Assembly: GCA_019417125.1 (NCBI GenBank)
Contig: DXVZ01000105.1
Location: forward strand, 345-14,390
DNA length: 14,046 nucleotides
Reading direction: 5' to 3'
From: Phascolarctobacterium sp.
GTDB lineage: Bacteria; Bacillota; Negativicutes; Acidaminococcales; Acidaminococcaceae
The first letter of the stretch is position 1. Each line of letters begins with the position of its first letter. Positions 6,443-14,038 of the stretch are shown piece by piece. The position numbers and the translations under genes were made by a program. Under the pieces are notes generated by a model. The model was not told where the DNA came from. It worked only from the letters and a program-made list of their open reading frames with translations, and did not search any database.

Positions 6443-8169
6443 TGAGAGTAACCCAAATGTACGCTCCTACTTTAAGGGAAGTTCCTGCTGAAGCGGAGGT
6501 TATCAGCCATCAGTTAATGCTGCGCGCAGGCTTTATCCGTAAAGCTGCCGGAGGTATATACAGCTATTTGCCGCTGGCTTGGCGCGTGCTGAAAAAAATA
6601 GAAAACATCGTCCGTGAGGAAATGGACGCCGCCGGTGCGCAGGAGCTTTTAATGCCGATTGTGCAGCCTGCGGAAATTTGGCAGGAAAGCGGCCGCTGGG
6701 ATGTATACGGACAGGAAATGTTTAAATTGATGGACAGGCACGAAAGGCCGTTCTGCCTTGGTCCGACGCATGAAGAAATGGTAACGACGCTTATCCGCCA
6801 GGACGTGCGTTCTTACCGTCAGCTGCCGCTGAATGTTTATCAAATTCAAAATAAGTACCGCGACGAAAAAAGACCGCGCTTTGGGCTTTTGCGCGGACGC
6901 GAATTTATTATGAAGGACGCTTATTCCTTTGATAAAGACGAAGCAGGGCTGGAAGTTTCGTACAAAAAAATGTACGACGCATACAACAATGTATTTACGC
7001 GCTGCGGCTTAAACTTCCGCCCGGTTGAAGCAGATTCCGGAGCGATTGGCGGCAGCGGCTCACACGAATTTACCGTTATCGCAAACAGCGGCGAAAACGA
7101 AATTGTTTTCTGCAGCCAGTGCGATTATGCGGCAAACGTAGAAAAAGCCGAACTGAAACCGATTGAAGCTGCCGATGAAGAAATTAAGGATAAAGAGAAG
7201 GTTGTAACGCCGGACTGCAAAACCATTGCTGATGTTTGTGCTTACTTAAAGCTGCCAGTTGACCACTCCGTTAAAGCAGTTGCCTATAACAGCAATAAAG
7301 GGCTGATTTTGTGCTTTGTACGCGGCGACCACGAAGTTAACGAAATTAAAATCGTTAATACTTGCGGCGTACTGGAGGACAGCCTGGAAATGGCAAGCGA
7401 AGAACAGCTTGCTGCTGCTGGCACTGTTGGCGGTTATATGGGCCCTGTTGGCATTGACCTGAAAAAAGCTACCGTTGTTGTTGACAGCACTGTTATGAAT
7501 ATGCACAATGTTTGCTGCGGCGCAAACGAAGAAGGCTACCACTTTGTAAATGTTGACCCGAAACGCGACTTTAACGTTACTTATGTTGCTGATATCCGCA
7601 TGATTCAGGAGGGAGACCCCTGCCCGCACTGTGGTGCGCCAGTTGTTAAAGCACGCGGCATTGAAGTAGGGCAGGTATTTAAACTATTTACTAAATACAG
7701 CGACGCCCTGCACGCAACGTTCCTTGATGAAGAAGGCAAGGAACGCCCGATGGTAATGGGCTGCTACGGCATCGGCGTAAGCCGTACCATGGCTGCTGCA
7801 ATCGAGCAGAACCACGACGAAAACGGTATTATCTGGCCTGTTGCCATTGCGCCGTATCAGGTTTTGGTTGTGCCGATGAACGCTAAAGATAAAGAGTCCT
7901 GGGATAAGGCTGAAGAAATTTACCAGCAGCTTAAACGCGCTGGTGTGGAAACCGTTATTGACGACCGCAACGAGCGCCCGGGCGTAAAATTTAAAGACGC
8001 AGATTTAATTGGCTATCCGCTGAGAGTTGTTGTAGGGCCTAAAACCTTAAGCAGCGGCCAGCTGGAAGTAAAAATCCGCAAGAGCGGTGAAATTAAATAT
8101 CTGCCGCTGGAAAGCGATTATGTGGAAGACATTAAAAATATGCTTGCAGAGTTAATGACTAACAAATAA
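6442..8169 (+). CDS. proS: prolyl-tRNA synthetase, bacterial type with editing domain
   Basis: ProS charges tRNA-Pro with proline. The 575-residue protein is the long bacterial type. The class II catalytic core shows motif 1 around residues 29-72, motif 2 as YRDEKRPRFGLLRGREFIMKD within 133-163, and motif 3 as GCYGIGVSRT from G440. A YbaK-like editing insertion, which clears mischarged Ala-tRNA, lies at about 225-400; K278 in HSVKAVAY aligns with the catalytic lysine known from E. coli, and VRGDHEVNEIK follows. The anticodon-binding domain occupies about 470-565. The start ATG overlaps the ispG stop by one base; AAAGGAAG lies 8 bases upstream. Nothing suggests truncation. Confidence 0.98.
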   Translation: MRVTQMYAPTLREVPAEAEVISHQLMLRAGFIRKAAGGIYSYLPLAWRVLKKIENIVREEMDAAGAQELLMPIVQPAEIWQESGRWDVYGQEMFKLMDRHERPFCLGPTHEEMVTTLIRQDVRSYRQLPLNVYQIQNKYRDEKRPRFGLLRGREFIMKDAYSFDKDEAGLEVSYKKMYDAYNNVFTRCGLNFRPVEADSGAIGGSGSHEFTVIANSGENEIVFCSQCDYAANVEKAELKPIEAADEEIKDKEKVVTPDCKTIADVCAYLKLPVDHSVKAVAYNSNKGLILCFVRGDHEVNEIKIVNTCGVLEDSLEMASEEQLAAAGTVGGYMGPVGIDLKKATVVVDSTVMNMHNVCCGANEEGYHFVNVDPKRDFNVTYVADIRMIQEGDPCPHCGAPVVKARGIEVGQVFKLFTKYSDALHATFLDEEGKERPMVMGCYGIGVSRTMAAAIEQNHDENGIIWPVAIAPYQVLVVPMNAKDKESWDKAEEIYQQLKRAGVETVIDDRNERPGVKFKDADLIGYPLRVVVGPKTLSSGQLEVKIRKSGEIKYLPLESDYVEDIKNMLAELMTNK

Positions 8170-8196
8170 ACAAATAAAATTTTTGGAGGTGTCTCT

Positions 8197-8904
8197 ATGG
8201 ATCAATTCTTATTCAGTCCCCATAACTGGGATATGATCCTGCGGCTGCTATTGGCAACCGTATTAGGAGGCGCTGTAGGTATAGAACGCGGCAGCGGTGA
8301 CCGTCCTGCCGGGTTCAGAACGCATATTTTGGTTTGTACTGGCTCAGCGCTGATTATGCTGGTATCTATGTATGGTTTTGATGACAGCTACGTCAGCGGA
8401 ATCAGCAATGCGAATAACAGGGACTCGGCGCGTATAGCAGCGCAGGTTGTCAGCGGTATTGGTTTTTTGGGCGCTGGTACGATTATGCACGAAGGCGTTA
8501 CCGTGCGCGGGCTTACCACGGCGGCGAGCCTGTGGATGGTTTCGGCAATCGGCCTTGCTGCCGGTGCCGGTATGTACGTAATCAGCATCATATCGACGGC
8601 GATTATGCTGATTACCCTGGTATCGTTCCGCAGCTGGGAAAAACGCTTTGCCAGCAATAACCGCAATATGCGGCGCTATATTCGCATAGTTGCCCAAAAC
8701 CAGCCCGGCATTATTACAAATATTACTTCGTATCTTTCTGAAAACGATATTAAAGTTAAAACGATGAATGTTAAAAACAACGCGCAGAAGAACGAAGTAG
8801 TGTTGGAGCTTTATTTGAAACTTGGCAGGGATGCTGATAAAGATGGTGTTGCGCGCGGTTTGCAGAGCGTGCCTGGAATTATCACTTTAGAAAATTTGAG
8901 TTAG
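8197..8904 (+). CDS. MgtC/SapB family membrane protein with C-terminal ACT-like domain
   Basis: This 235-residue membrane protein belongs to the MgtC/SapB family. The conserved N-terminal pattern LRLLLATVLGGAVGIERG, the segment RPAGFRTHILVCTGSALIM and the SGIGFLGAGTIM and GLTTAASLW blocks are all present, with four to five membrane helices up to about residue 145. Residues from about 160 (IRIVAQNQPGIITNITSYLSEND) form an ACT-like soluble domain. In Salmonella and mycobacteria MgtC supports growth at low magnesium and survival in macrophages; for commensal Firmicutes the role is unknown, so I give no gene symbol. GGAGG sits 7 bases before the ATG. Its position between proS and polC, with gaps of 27 and 24 bases, indicates co-transcription with housekeeping genes. 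Confidence 0.92.
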   Translation: MDQFLFSPHNWDMILRLLLATVLGGAVGIERGSGDRPAGFRTHILVCTGSALIMLVSMYGFDDSYVSGISNANNRDSARIAAQVVSGIGFLGAGTIMHEGVTVRGLTTAASLWMVSAIGLAAGAGMYVISIISTAIMLITLVSFRSWEKRFASNNRNMRRYIRIVAQNQPGIITNITSYLSENDIKVKTMNVKNNAQKNEVVLELYLKLGRDADKDGVARGLQSVPGIITLENLS

Positions 8905-8928
8905 TTTGTTTTATGAAAGGTAAAGGTA

Positions 8929-11900
8929 ATGAAGGCTAAATATTGCATTATCCCCGATACAGCTAAGTTTTTTAACTTTTTAGCCGGATTGTCCTTTTCG
9001 GAGTCTGACCTTTTGCATACCCGTCTTATCCGTCCGCAAAAAATTTTGCTGGATGTGGAACAATCCGAATGGGTAATTGAGTATAAGGCTGCTGCTCCGG
9101 TTGAAGAAAGGCTTACCATGGCAGTGGCAAATAAACTTGCCGCTGCTTTTTCTTTGCATAAGGTAGCATTTGCGTGCTGCAACGCGGAAATTAGTGCTGT
9201 ACCGCAGGCGGAAGAAATACCGCTGCCGCCTGAACCGCCGGAAGCGGCAGAGGTGGAAGTAACAAATTGCAGCGGTCAGCCCATACCCGAAGAAATTCCG
9301 TTGCCGGAAGAACCGCCGCAGAACGATTTAGAAGGTTATAACTACGAAGATAACGGCAGCTGCGGCAGTGAAGCCGATGCTGAATTTGCACGTGCTTATG
9401 AACTGCTGTATGGCAATGGCGGCGGCAAAAAAGGCAGCGGCGTTATCTGGGGGAAAAATTTTAAGGGTGAGCCGCGTCCGCTGGACGATATAACTGAAGA
9501 TGAAAACAATGTTGTTGTGGAAGGGCAGTTTGTAAAATGCTTTGATAAAGACGGCGTGCTGACTTCGTTTAATGAGCGCGAGCTGCGTACTAAGCGCGTT
9601 AAGCTGAGCTTTAATTTAAGCGATGATACTAACGGCATTTTCGTTAATATGTATTTTCAAACGCTGGAAGAATGCCATAACTTTAAAAGTTTAATCAAAC
9701 CCGGCGTTTATCTGCGTGTTATGGGCGACGCCAAGCGTGACCGTTATTCTTTTGACGAAATGACCATCGAGCCTAAAGGCATTATGCTGATTGAAAAAGA
9801 AGAACGTATGGATAATGCCGAAGTAAAAAGAGTGGAGCTGCACTGCCATACTAAAATGAGTAAGATGGACGCTTTGACGCCGATGGAGGATTTGGTTAAA
9901 AAGGCCATTAAGTGGGGGCACAAGGCGCTTGCCATTACGGACCACGGCGTAGTGCAGGCGTTTCCGTTTTGCTACGATGCCGCCGAGGGCAGCGATTTAA
10001 AACTTATCTTCGGCATGGAAGGTTATTTAATCAGCGACAGCGGCATTGAAGGTACGGATATAGAGCCTACAGACAGCATAAAGAAAAAGAAGGGCACTAA
10101 AACACAGCTGGACCATATTATTATTTTGGCGAAAAATGAAACTGGCCTGCGCAATTTGTACAAGCTGGTAACGTTAAGCCATTTAAAATACTATAACGCG
10201 CGTCCATCGCGCCCATCGCTGCCGCGTGCGGTAATTGAAGAATACCGCGACGGTTTGATTTTAGGTTCAGCCTGCGAAGCAGGTGAGCTTTACCGTGCCG
10301 TAAGGGCTGGCAAAAGTGAAGAAGAATTAATAAAAATAGCTTCGTTCTACGATTATCTGGAAATTCAGCCGTTGGGCAACAATATGTACCTGGTACGTGA
10401 AAACATTTGTACTATTGAAGATTTGAAAGCCTATAACCGCAAAATTTACGAGTTGGGTAAAAAAATGGGCAAAATGACGGTTGCTACATGTGACGTGCAC
10501 TTTTTGAACCCGGAAGACAGTAAGTACCGCATGATTTTACAGGGCGTGCAGAACTATAAAGATGCTGACGACCAGCCGCCGCTGTATTACCGCACAACGG
10601 AAGAAATGCTGGCGGAATTTGAATACCTTGGTAAAGATGTTGCTTACGAGGTTTGTGTAACCAATCCTAACAAAGTTGCCGATATGATAGACAAAATTAA
10701 GCCCGTGCCGGACCGTGACCAGCTTTATTCTCCTGCTATTCCGGGCGCTGTAGAGGCGCTGCCGGTAATGGTGTACAATAAGGCGCACGAGTGGTACGGC
10801 GAGGAGCTGCCCCAGATTGTTGCCGACCGCATTAAAACCGAGCTTGATTCTATCATCAACAACGGTTTTGCGATTTTGTATTACATAGCGCACAAACTGG
10901 TACGCAAATCGCTGGATGACGGCTACCTGGTAGGTTCTAGGGGTTCGGTAGGCTCATCACTGGTTGCTACGTTAATGGATATAACTGAAGTTAACCCGCT
11001 GGTGCCGCATTACCGCTGCCCTAAATGCCGTTACAGTGAGTTTTTTACCAACAACGAATATGCTTCCGGCTTTGACCTGCCGGAGAAAAATTGCCCGCAT
11101 TGTGGCACGCCGATGTGGCGCGACGGGCACAACATTCCGTTCGCCGTATTTCTCGGTTTCCACGGTGATAAGGTTCCGGATATTGACCTTAATTTCTCCG
11201 GCGAATATCAGCCAGTGGCGCATAAATATACTGAAGAATTGTTCGGGCGCGACAACGTATGCCGTGCCGGTACAATTTCAACCGTGGCAAGCAAAACCGC
11301 CTTTGGTTATGTGCGCAAATACTACGAGGAAAAGGGCTTAACCAAACACCCTGCATATATGGCAGGTTTGGTAGAAGGTATTGCCGGGCTGAAACGCACG
11401 ACGGGACAGCACCCTGGCGGCATTATGGTTGTGCCGCGCAATATGGATATTCACTACATTACGCCGATGAACCATCCGGCGGACGAGCGTGACAGCACAA
11501 CCGTAACGACTCACTTTGATTATCATTCCATCAACGACAGGCTGGTTAAGCTTGATATACTGGGCCACGATGACCCGACGGTTATTAAACTTTTGGAAGA
11601 ATTTACGCATATTAAACCGACGAAAATTCCTATCGGCGACGAAGCTACCATGTCCATTTTCCGCAATACGGAAGCGCTGGGCGTAACGCCGGAGCAGATT
11701 AACAGCTCGGTTGGCACTTACGGTATACCGGAATTTGGCACACGCTTTGTACGCCAAATGGTTGAGGATGTACAGCCGAAAAACTTTGGCCAGATAGTCA
11801 GGGTTTCCGGTTACTCGCACGGTACGGATGTGTGGCTGAACAATGCGCAGGACTTGATTAAAGAAGGCAAACCGCCTGAAGACACCATCGCAACGCGCGA

Positions 11901-12609
11901 CGACGTCATGACAAACCTTATCGCGATGGGCGTTGAGCCGAGCCTGGCGTTTAAAACAATGGAGTATGTGCGTAAGGGCAAGGCTGCCAAAAACGGTTTG
12001 GAGCCTAAAATGCTGGAAGCGATGAAAGCCGCCAAGGTTCCTGAGTGGTTTATCAACTCATGCCAGACGGTTAAGTACCTGTTCCCGAAAGCACACGCTA
12101 TTGCCTATGTTTTAATGGCTTACCGCATTGCCTACTGCAAAGTACATTACCCCAAAGCGTTTTACGCCGCATATTTTAGTGTGCGCGCGCCGGAATTTGA
12201 CGCTGCCTACATCGCCAAAGGCAAAGAATATATGAAACGCTTTATTAAAGATGTGTATGCGCAGGGCGGCAAGGCGAACAACAGGGATAAGGACACCGTA
12301 ACTTATCTGGAACTGGCGGTGGAGATGATGGAACGCGGCTTTGAATTTGAGCCGATTGATTTGTATAAATCGCACCCGACCCGCTTTTTACCGACGGAAA
12401 AAGGCGTACGCATACCGCTGGCAGCGCTCAGCGGCATCGGCATCAGCGCGGCTATCAGCATCGACGAAGCTCGCAGCACCGGCGTTCCTTTCATCTCGCA
12501 GGAAGACCTGCGTGTTCGCTCTAAAGTATCAAAATCAGTAATAGAAAAACTGGCTGAGTACGGAACCTTAAAGGACTTGCCGGAAAATGACCAGATAGAT
12601 TTGTTTTAA
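8929..12609 (+). CDS. polC: DNA polymerase III alpha subunit, PolC type, lacking the exonuclease domain
   Basis: PolC is the Gram-positive replicative DNA polymerase. In order: an N-terminal domain (1-85), a Pro/Glu-rich linker with two EIPLPxEPP motifs (96-104, 122-130), an OB fold (about 170-290), a PHP domain with H305-C-H307 and ITDHG (336-340), and the polymerase domain with D751/D753 in PDIDLNFSGEYQP and D876 in KLDILGHDD. A zinc knuckle has C697, C700, C722 and C725. The C-terminus QIDLF (1222-1226) matches the sliding-clamp binding motif. At 1226 residues it is about 200 shorter than the ~1440-residue Bacillus subtilis enzyme: the DnaQ-like exonuclease that normally interrupts PHP is replaced by about 28 residues (367-394), and no DVETTG motif occurs. 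The rest is well conserved with no frameshift, so the gene is probably functional. It ends at a clear terminator. Confidence 0.97.
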   Translation: MKAKYCIIPDTAKFFNFLAGLSFSESDLLHTRLIRPQKILLDVEQSEWVIEYKAAAPVEERLTMAVANKLAAAFSLHKVAFACCNAEISAVPQAEEIPLPPEPPEAAEVEVTNCSGQPIPEEIPLPEEPPQNDLEGYNYEDNGSCGSEADAEFARAYELLYGNGGGKKGSGVIWGKNFKGEPRPLDDITEDENNVVVEGQFVKCFDKDGVLTSFNERELRTKRVKLSFNLSDDTNGIFVNMYFQTLEECHNFKSLIKPGVYLRVMGDAKRDRYSFDEMTIEPKGIMLIEKEERMDNAEVKRVELHCHTKMSKMDALTPMEDLVKKAIKWGHKALAITDHGVVQAFPFCYDAAEGSDLKLIFGMEGYLISDSGIEGTDIEPTDSIKKKKGTKTQLDHIIILAKNETGLRNLYKLVTLSHLKYYNARPSRPSLPRAVIEEYRDGLILGSACEAGELYRAVRAGKSEEELIKIASFYDYLEIQPLGNNMYLVRENICTIEDLKAYNRKIYELGKKMGKMTVATCDVHFLNPEDSKYRMILQGVQNYKDADDQPPLYYRTTEEMLAEFEYLGKDVAYEVCVTNPNKVADMIDKIKPVPDRDQLYSPAIPGAVEALPVMVYNKAHEWYGEELPQIVADRIKTELDSIINNGFAILYYIAHKLVRKSLDDGYLVGSRGSVGSSLVATLMDITEVNPLVPHYRCPKCRYSEFFTNNEYASGFDLPEKNCPHCGTPMWRDGHNIPFAVFLGFHGDKVPDIDLNFSGEYQPVAHKYTEELFGRDNVCRAGTISTVASKTAFGYVRKYYEEKGLTKHPAYMAGLVEGIAGLKRTTGQHPGGIMVVPRNMDIHYITPMNHPADERDSTTVTTHFDYHSINDRLVKLDILGHDDPTVIKLLEEFTHIKPTKIPIGDEATMSIFRNTEALGVTPEQINSSVGTYGIPEFGTRFVRQMVEDVQPKNFGQIVRVSGYSHGTDVWLNNAQDLIKEGKPPEDTIATRDDVMTNLIAMGVEPSLAFKTMEYVRKGKAAKNGLEPKMLEAMKAAKVPEWFINSCQTVKYLFPKAHAIAYVLMAYRIAYCKVHYPKAFYAAYFSVRAPEFDAAYIAKGKEYMKRFIKDVYAQGGKANNRDKDTVTYLELAVEMMERGFEFEPIDLYKSHPTRFLPTEKGVRIPLAALSGIGISAAISIDEARSTGVPFISQEDLRVRSKVSKSVIEKLAEYGTLKDLPENDQIDLF

Positions 12610-12616
12610 AATATTT

Positions 12617-12649
12617 AAAACGCCTGACCTTATGCGGTTAGGCGTTTTT
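12617..12649 (+). terminator. intrinsic terminator after polC
   Basis: AAAACGCCTGACC (12617-12629) pairs with GGTTAGGCGTTTTT (12636-12649), with one G-T pair, around a six-base loop, and the right arm ends in a run of five T. This is a classical Rho-independent terminator starting 7 bases after the polC stop, and it closes the long uppS-polC transcription unit. Confidence 0.93.
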
Positions 12650-12710
12650 GTATTAATAGTGTCAAGTTTAAAGTGAGTTTATTTTTAATAATCTTTTCAC
12701 AATTTATGGA

Positions 12711-12719
12711 TGTTATAAT
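12711..12719 (+). promoter_or_regulatory. extended -10 promoter of the secreted repeat protein gene
   Basis: TGTTATAAT is a perfect TGn-TATAAT extended -10 element, 31 bases before the ATG at 12751, in an AT-rich stretch after the polC terminator. The -35 region is poor: TCTTTT at 12692-12697 with 16 bases spacing is the best candidate, which fits extended -10 promoters. Transcription would begin near 12726. The rest of the 141-base gap holds no other feature that I can see. Confidence 0.75.
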
Positions 12720-12735
12720 ATTGTAAAATAGTGAT

Positions 12736-12746
12736 AAAGAGGTGAT
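12736..12746 (+). promoter_or_regulatory. Shine-Dalgarno site that fixes the repeat protein start
   Basis: AAAGAGGTGAT closely matches the ideal AAGGAGGTGAT. With its core GAGG at 12739-12742, the ATG at 12751 is at ideal distance. The in-frame GTG at 12742 and ATG at 12745 overlap or crowd the site, so 12751 is preferred. Confidence 0.8.
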
Positions 12747-12750
12747 GGTA

Positions 12751-13527
12751 ATGTTCAAAAATTTAATCGTCATTGCGGTGCTGTTATGTTTTAGTGTAAA
12801 TGCAGCTTATGCTGACAGCAGCCGTACTCTTGATAAAAATACCGAGCTGCATCCGCAGGGGTGGAGCGTTGGCGAAACAATTAAGTTTAAAAAGAAAACC
12901 GCCGTGCGCTTAAATGACGTTGGAGAGGTAATCAGCGGTACGCTGGCAGATGATACTTACTTGCGCCCGCAGGGCTGGCAGCGAGTGATAAACGATAATT
13001 ATTTTGTTTCTGCCTATACGGGTGGGGCATGGTTTCCGCGTCATCACCGCTACTGGCCTGGCAGTGTGTACAACATTGCTTTGCCAAGTTATGGGCATTT
13101 GCGCTATAAGGATAACACTGCCGTTACCTTCAGCGCGCAGGGTACTGTTTTAAGCGGTACATTGGCAGCGCGTACAACCATCAGCTTGGGCGATGGGCAG
13201 TATGGTTTCGTAACTTTTGCGGATAGTTCTATTTTGGAATTTTATGATAACGGCGCTGTAAAAATGGGTATGTTAAACGAAGATACGCAGCTGCGCCCGG
13301 TATTTTGGCAGCAGAATATGGCTGATAACAGTAACGCCGGTTTTGTAGAGTTCAAAAAGGATAGGCGCGTTTACTTTGATAAAAGTGGATTAGTAACTGC
13401 CGGTACAATAAAAGAAGCCGCACCGTGGAAAACAGGCGGCACAATTATGACGCTGAAAGAAAAGACAGAATATAAATTTACGGAAAATGGCGCGGAAGAA
13501 ACGCCTGCTGCTAATCCTGCAAAGTAA
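12751..13527 (+). CDS. secreted repeat-containing protein of unknown function
   Basis: I do not recognise this 258-residue protein. Residues 1-21 form a Sec signal peptide with cleavage predicted after AYA (19-21); C13 does not sit in a proper lipobox, so a lipoprotein is unlikely. The mature part contains degenerate beta-type repeats ending in a pattern like V-x-F-x-x-x-G-x-V-x-x-G-T-L: residues 52-65, 125-138, 162-175 and 207-220, with a decayed fifth near 240-248. Several repeats continue into a T-x-L-R-P-x-x-W element (31-38, 69-76, 179-186). The second repeat carries an aromatic and histidine-rich insert (GGAWFPRHHRYWPG, 91-104). It would act outside the cytoplasmic membrane. It has its own promoter and overlaps the convergent downstream gene by 17 bases. 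The tail TPAANPAK is low complexity. Confidence 0.85.
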   Translation: MFKNLIVIAVLLCFSVNAAYADSSRTLDKNTELHPQGWSVGETIKFKKKTAVRLNDVGEVISGTLADDTYLRPQGWQRVINDNYFVSAYTGGAWFPRHHRYWPGSVYNIALPSYGHLRYKDNTAVTFSAQGTVLSGTLAARTTISLGDGQYGFVTFADSSILEFYDNGAVKMGMLNEDTQLRPVFWQQNMADNSNAGFVEFKKDRRVYFDKSGLVTAGTIKEAAPWKTGGTIMTLKEKTEYKFTENGAEETPAANPAK

Positions 13528-14026
13528 ATTTCCATGCGCAATGGCAAGTGCTGTCTGTAATGTCAGGGTAGCAGCTTAAACATTCGCAGTTAAAGCGGCT
13601 GTCGATAGTTTTGGCAAAACCGCTGTATTCAATAATGCCTACTGCTTTACAGGGGTGCAGCGGCATATTTTTGCTGGTGCGGGCATGCTGCACGCGGCAT
13701 TCGGTAGTGCGGTAAATCAACATATTGCCTTCTACAATGATTTCGTCGCGGTTGATATTGGAGTAAAGCCGCAGCTTTAAAGCCTGTTTTAAGCCTTCTA
13801 TGCCAGGGTGTTCTGGCAGGTTTAAAAAACTTTTAATGCGTTTGGCTTCGATGACGGTAAATTTTGCCCAAATGGCGCAGTCGTGCTCCATTGCTTCGTC
13901 CATGCCGTATTTTTTCTCAACGGATTGAAACCACACGCCGTCCATAGCAAGCCAGTTTTTGCAATAGTTTTCTATTAGTTCGATTAATTGTTCTTTGCTG
14001 TAATTTTGTAAAGTTTTGTTAACCAT
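13511..14026 (-). CDS. cysteine-rich DUF6125-like protein
   Basis: This 171-residue cytosolic protein resembles the uncharacterised DUF6125 family; I assign this from memory of the motif pattern. The N-terminal half is helical and carries the W-F-x-x-V-E-x-K-Y-G segment (32-41), with D49 and the IWAKFTVIEAKRIK helix. The C-terminal half is rich in Cys: C110 in ECRVQHAR, C126 in HPCKAVG, C147, C149, C152 in CECLSCYPD, then C161 and C163 in CHCAWKF. These suggest a metal or iron-sulfur site, perhaps redox or hydrolase chemistry, but no reaction is known. The start at 14026 has GGAGG 7 bases upstream and the gene is complete; its promoter lies beyond the window. It is divergent in strand from everything else here and ends inside the neighbour's coding region. 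Confidence 0.85.
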   Translation of the reverse strand: MVNKTLQNYSKEQLIELIENYCKNWLAMDGVWFQSVEKKYGMDEAMEHDCAIWAKFTVIEAKRIKSFLNLPEHPGIEGLKQALKLRLYSNINRDEIIVEGNMLIYRTTECRVQHARTSKNMPLHPCKAVGIIEYSGFAKTIDSRFNCECLSCYPDITDSTCHCAWKFTLQD

Positions 14027-14033
14027 AAAACCG

Positions 14034-14038
14034 CCTCC
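14034..14038 (-). promoter_or_regulatory. Shine-Dalgarno site of the DUF6125-like gene
   Basis: On the minus strand GGAGG lies 7 bases before the ATG whose first base is 14026, confirming that the gene starts inside the window. No promoter can be judged in the remaining bases. Confidence 0.75.

Noticed and set aside
9052..9060. DVE (PolC residues 42-44), resembling an exonuclease I motif
   Set aside because: The following residues are QSEW rather than TTG-like, and the region aligns in general layout with the N-terminal domain I of PolC; no exo II or III motifs follow.
11036..11492. Two overlapping plus-strand open frames inside polC (101 and 77 codons)
   Set aside because: They are out-of-frame shadows over the zinc knuckle and catalytic motifs of the conserved polymerase.
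12742..12750. Earlier GTG/ATG starts for the secreted repeat protein
   Set aside because: They overlap the Shine-Dalgarno sequence; only the ATG at 12751 has suitable spacing and gives a clean signal peptide.
12787..12792. Possible lipoprotein cysteine (C13) in the repeat protein signal peptide
   Set aside because: The preceding residues V-L-L do not fit a lipobox, which needs a small residue just before Cys; a signal peptidase I site AYA follows.
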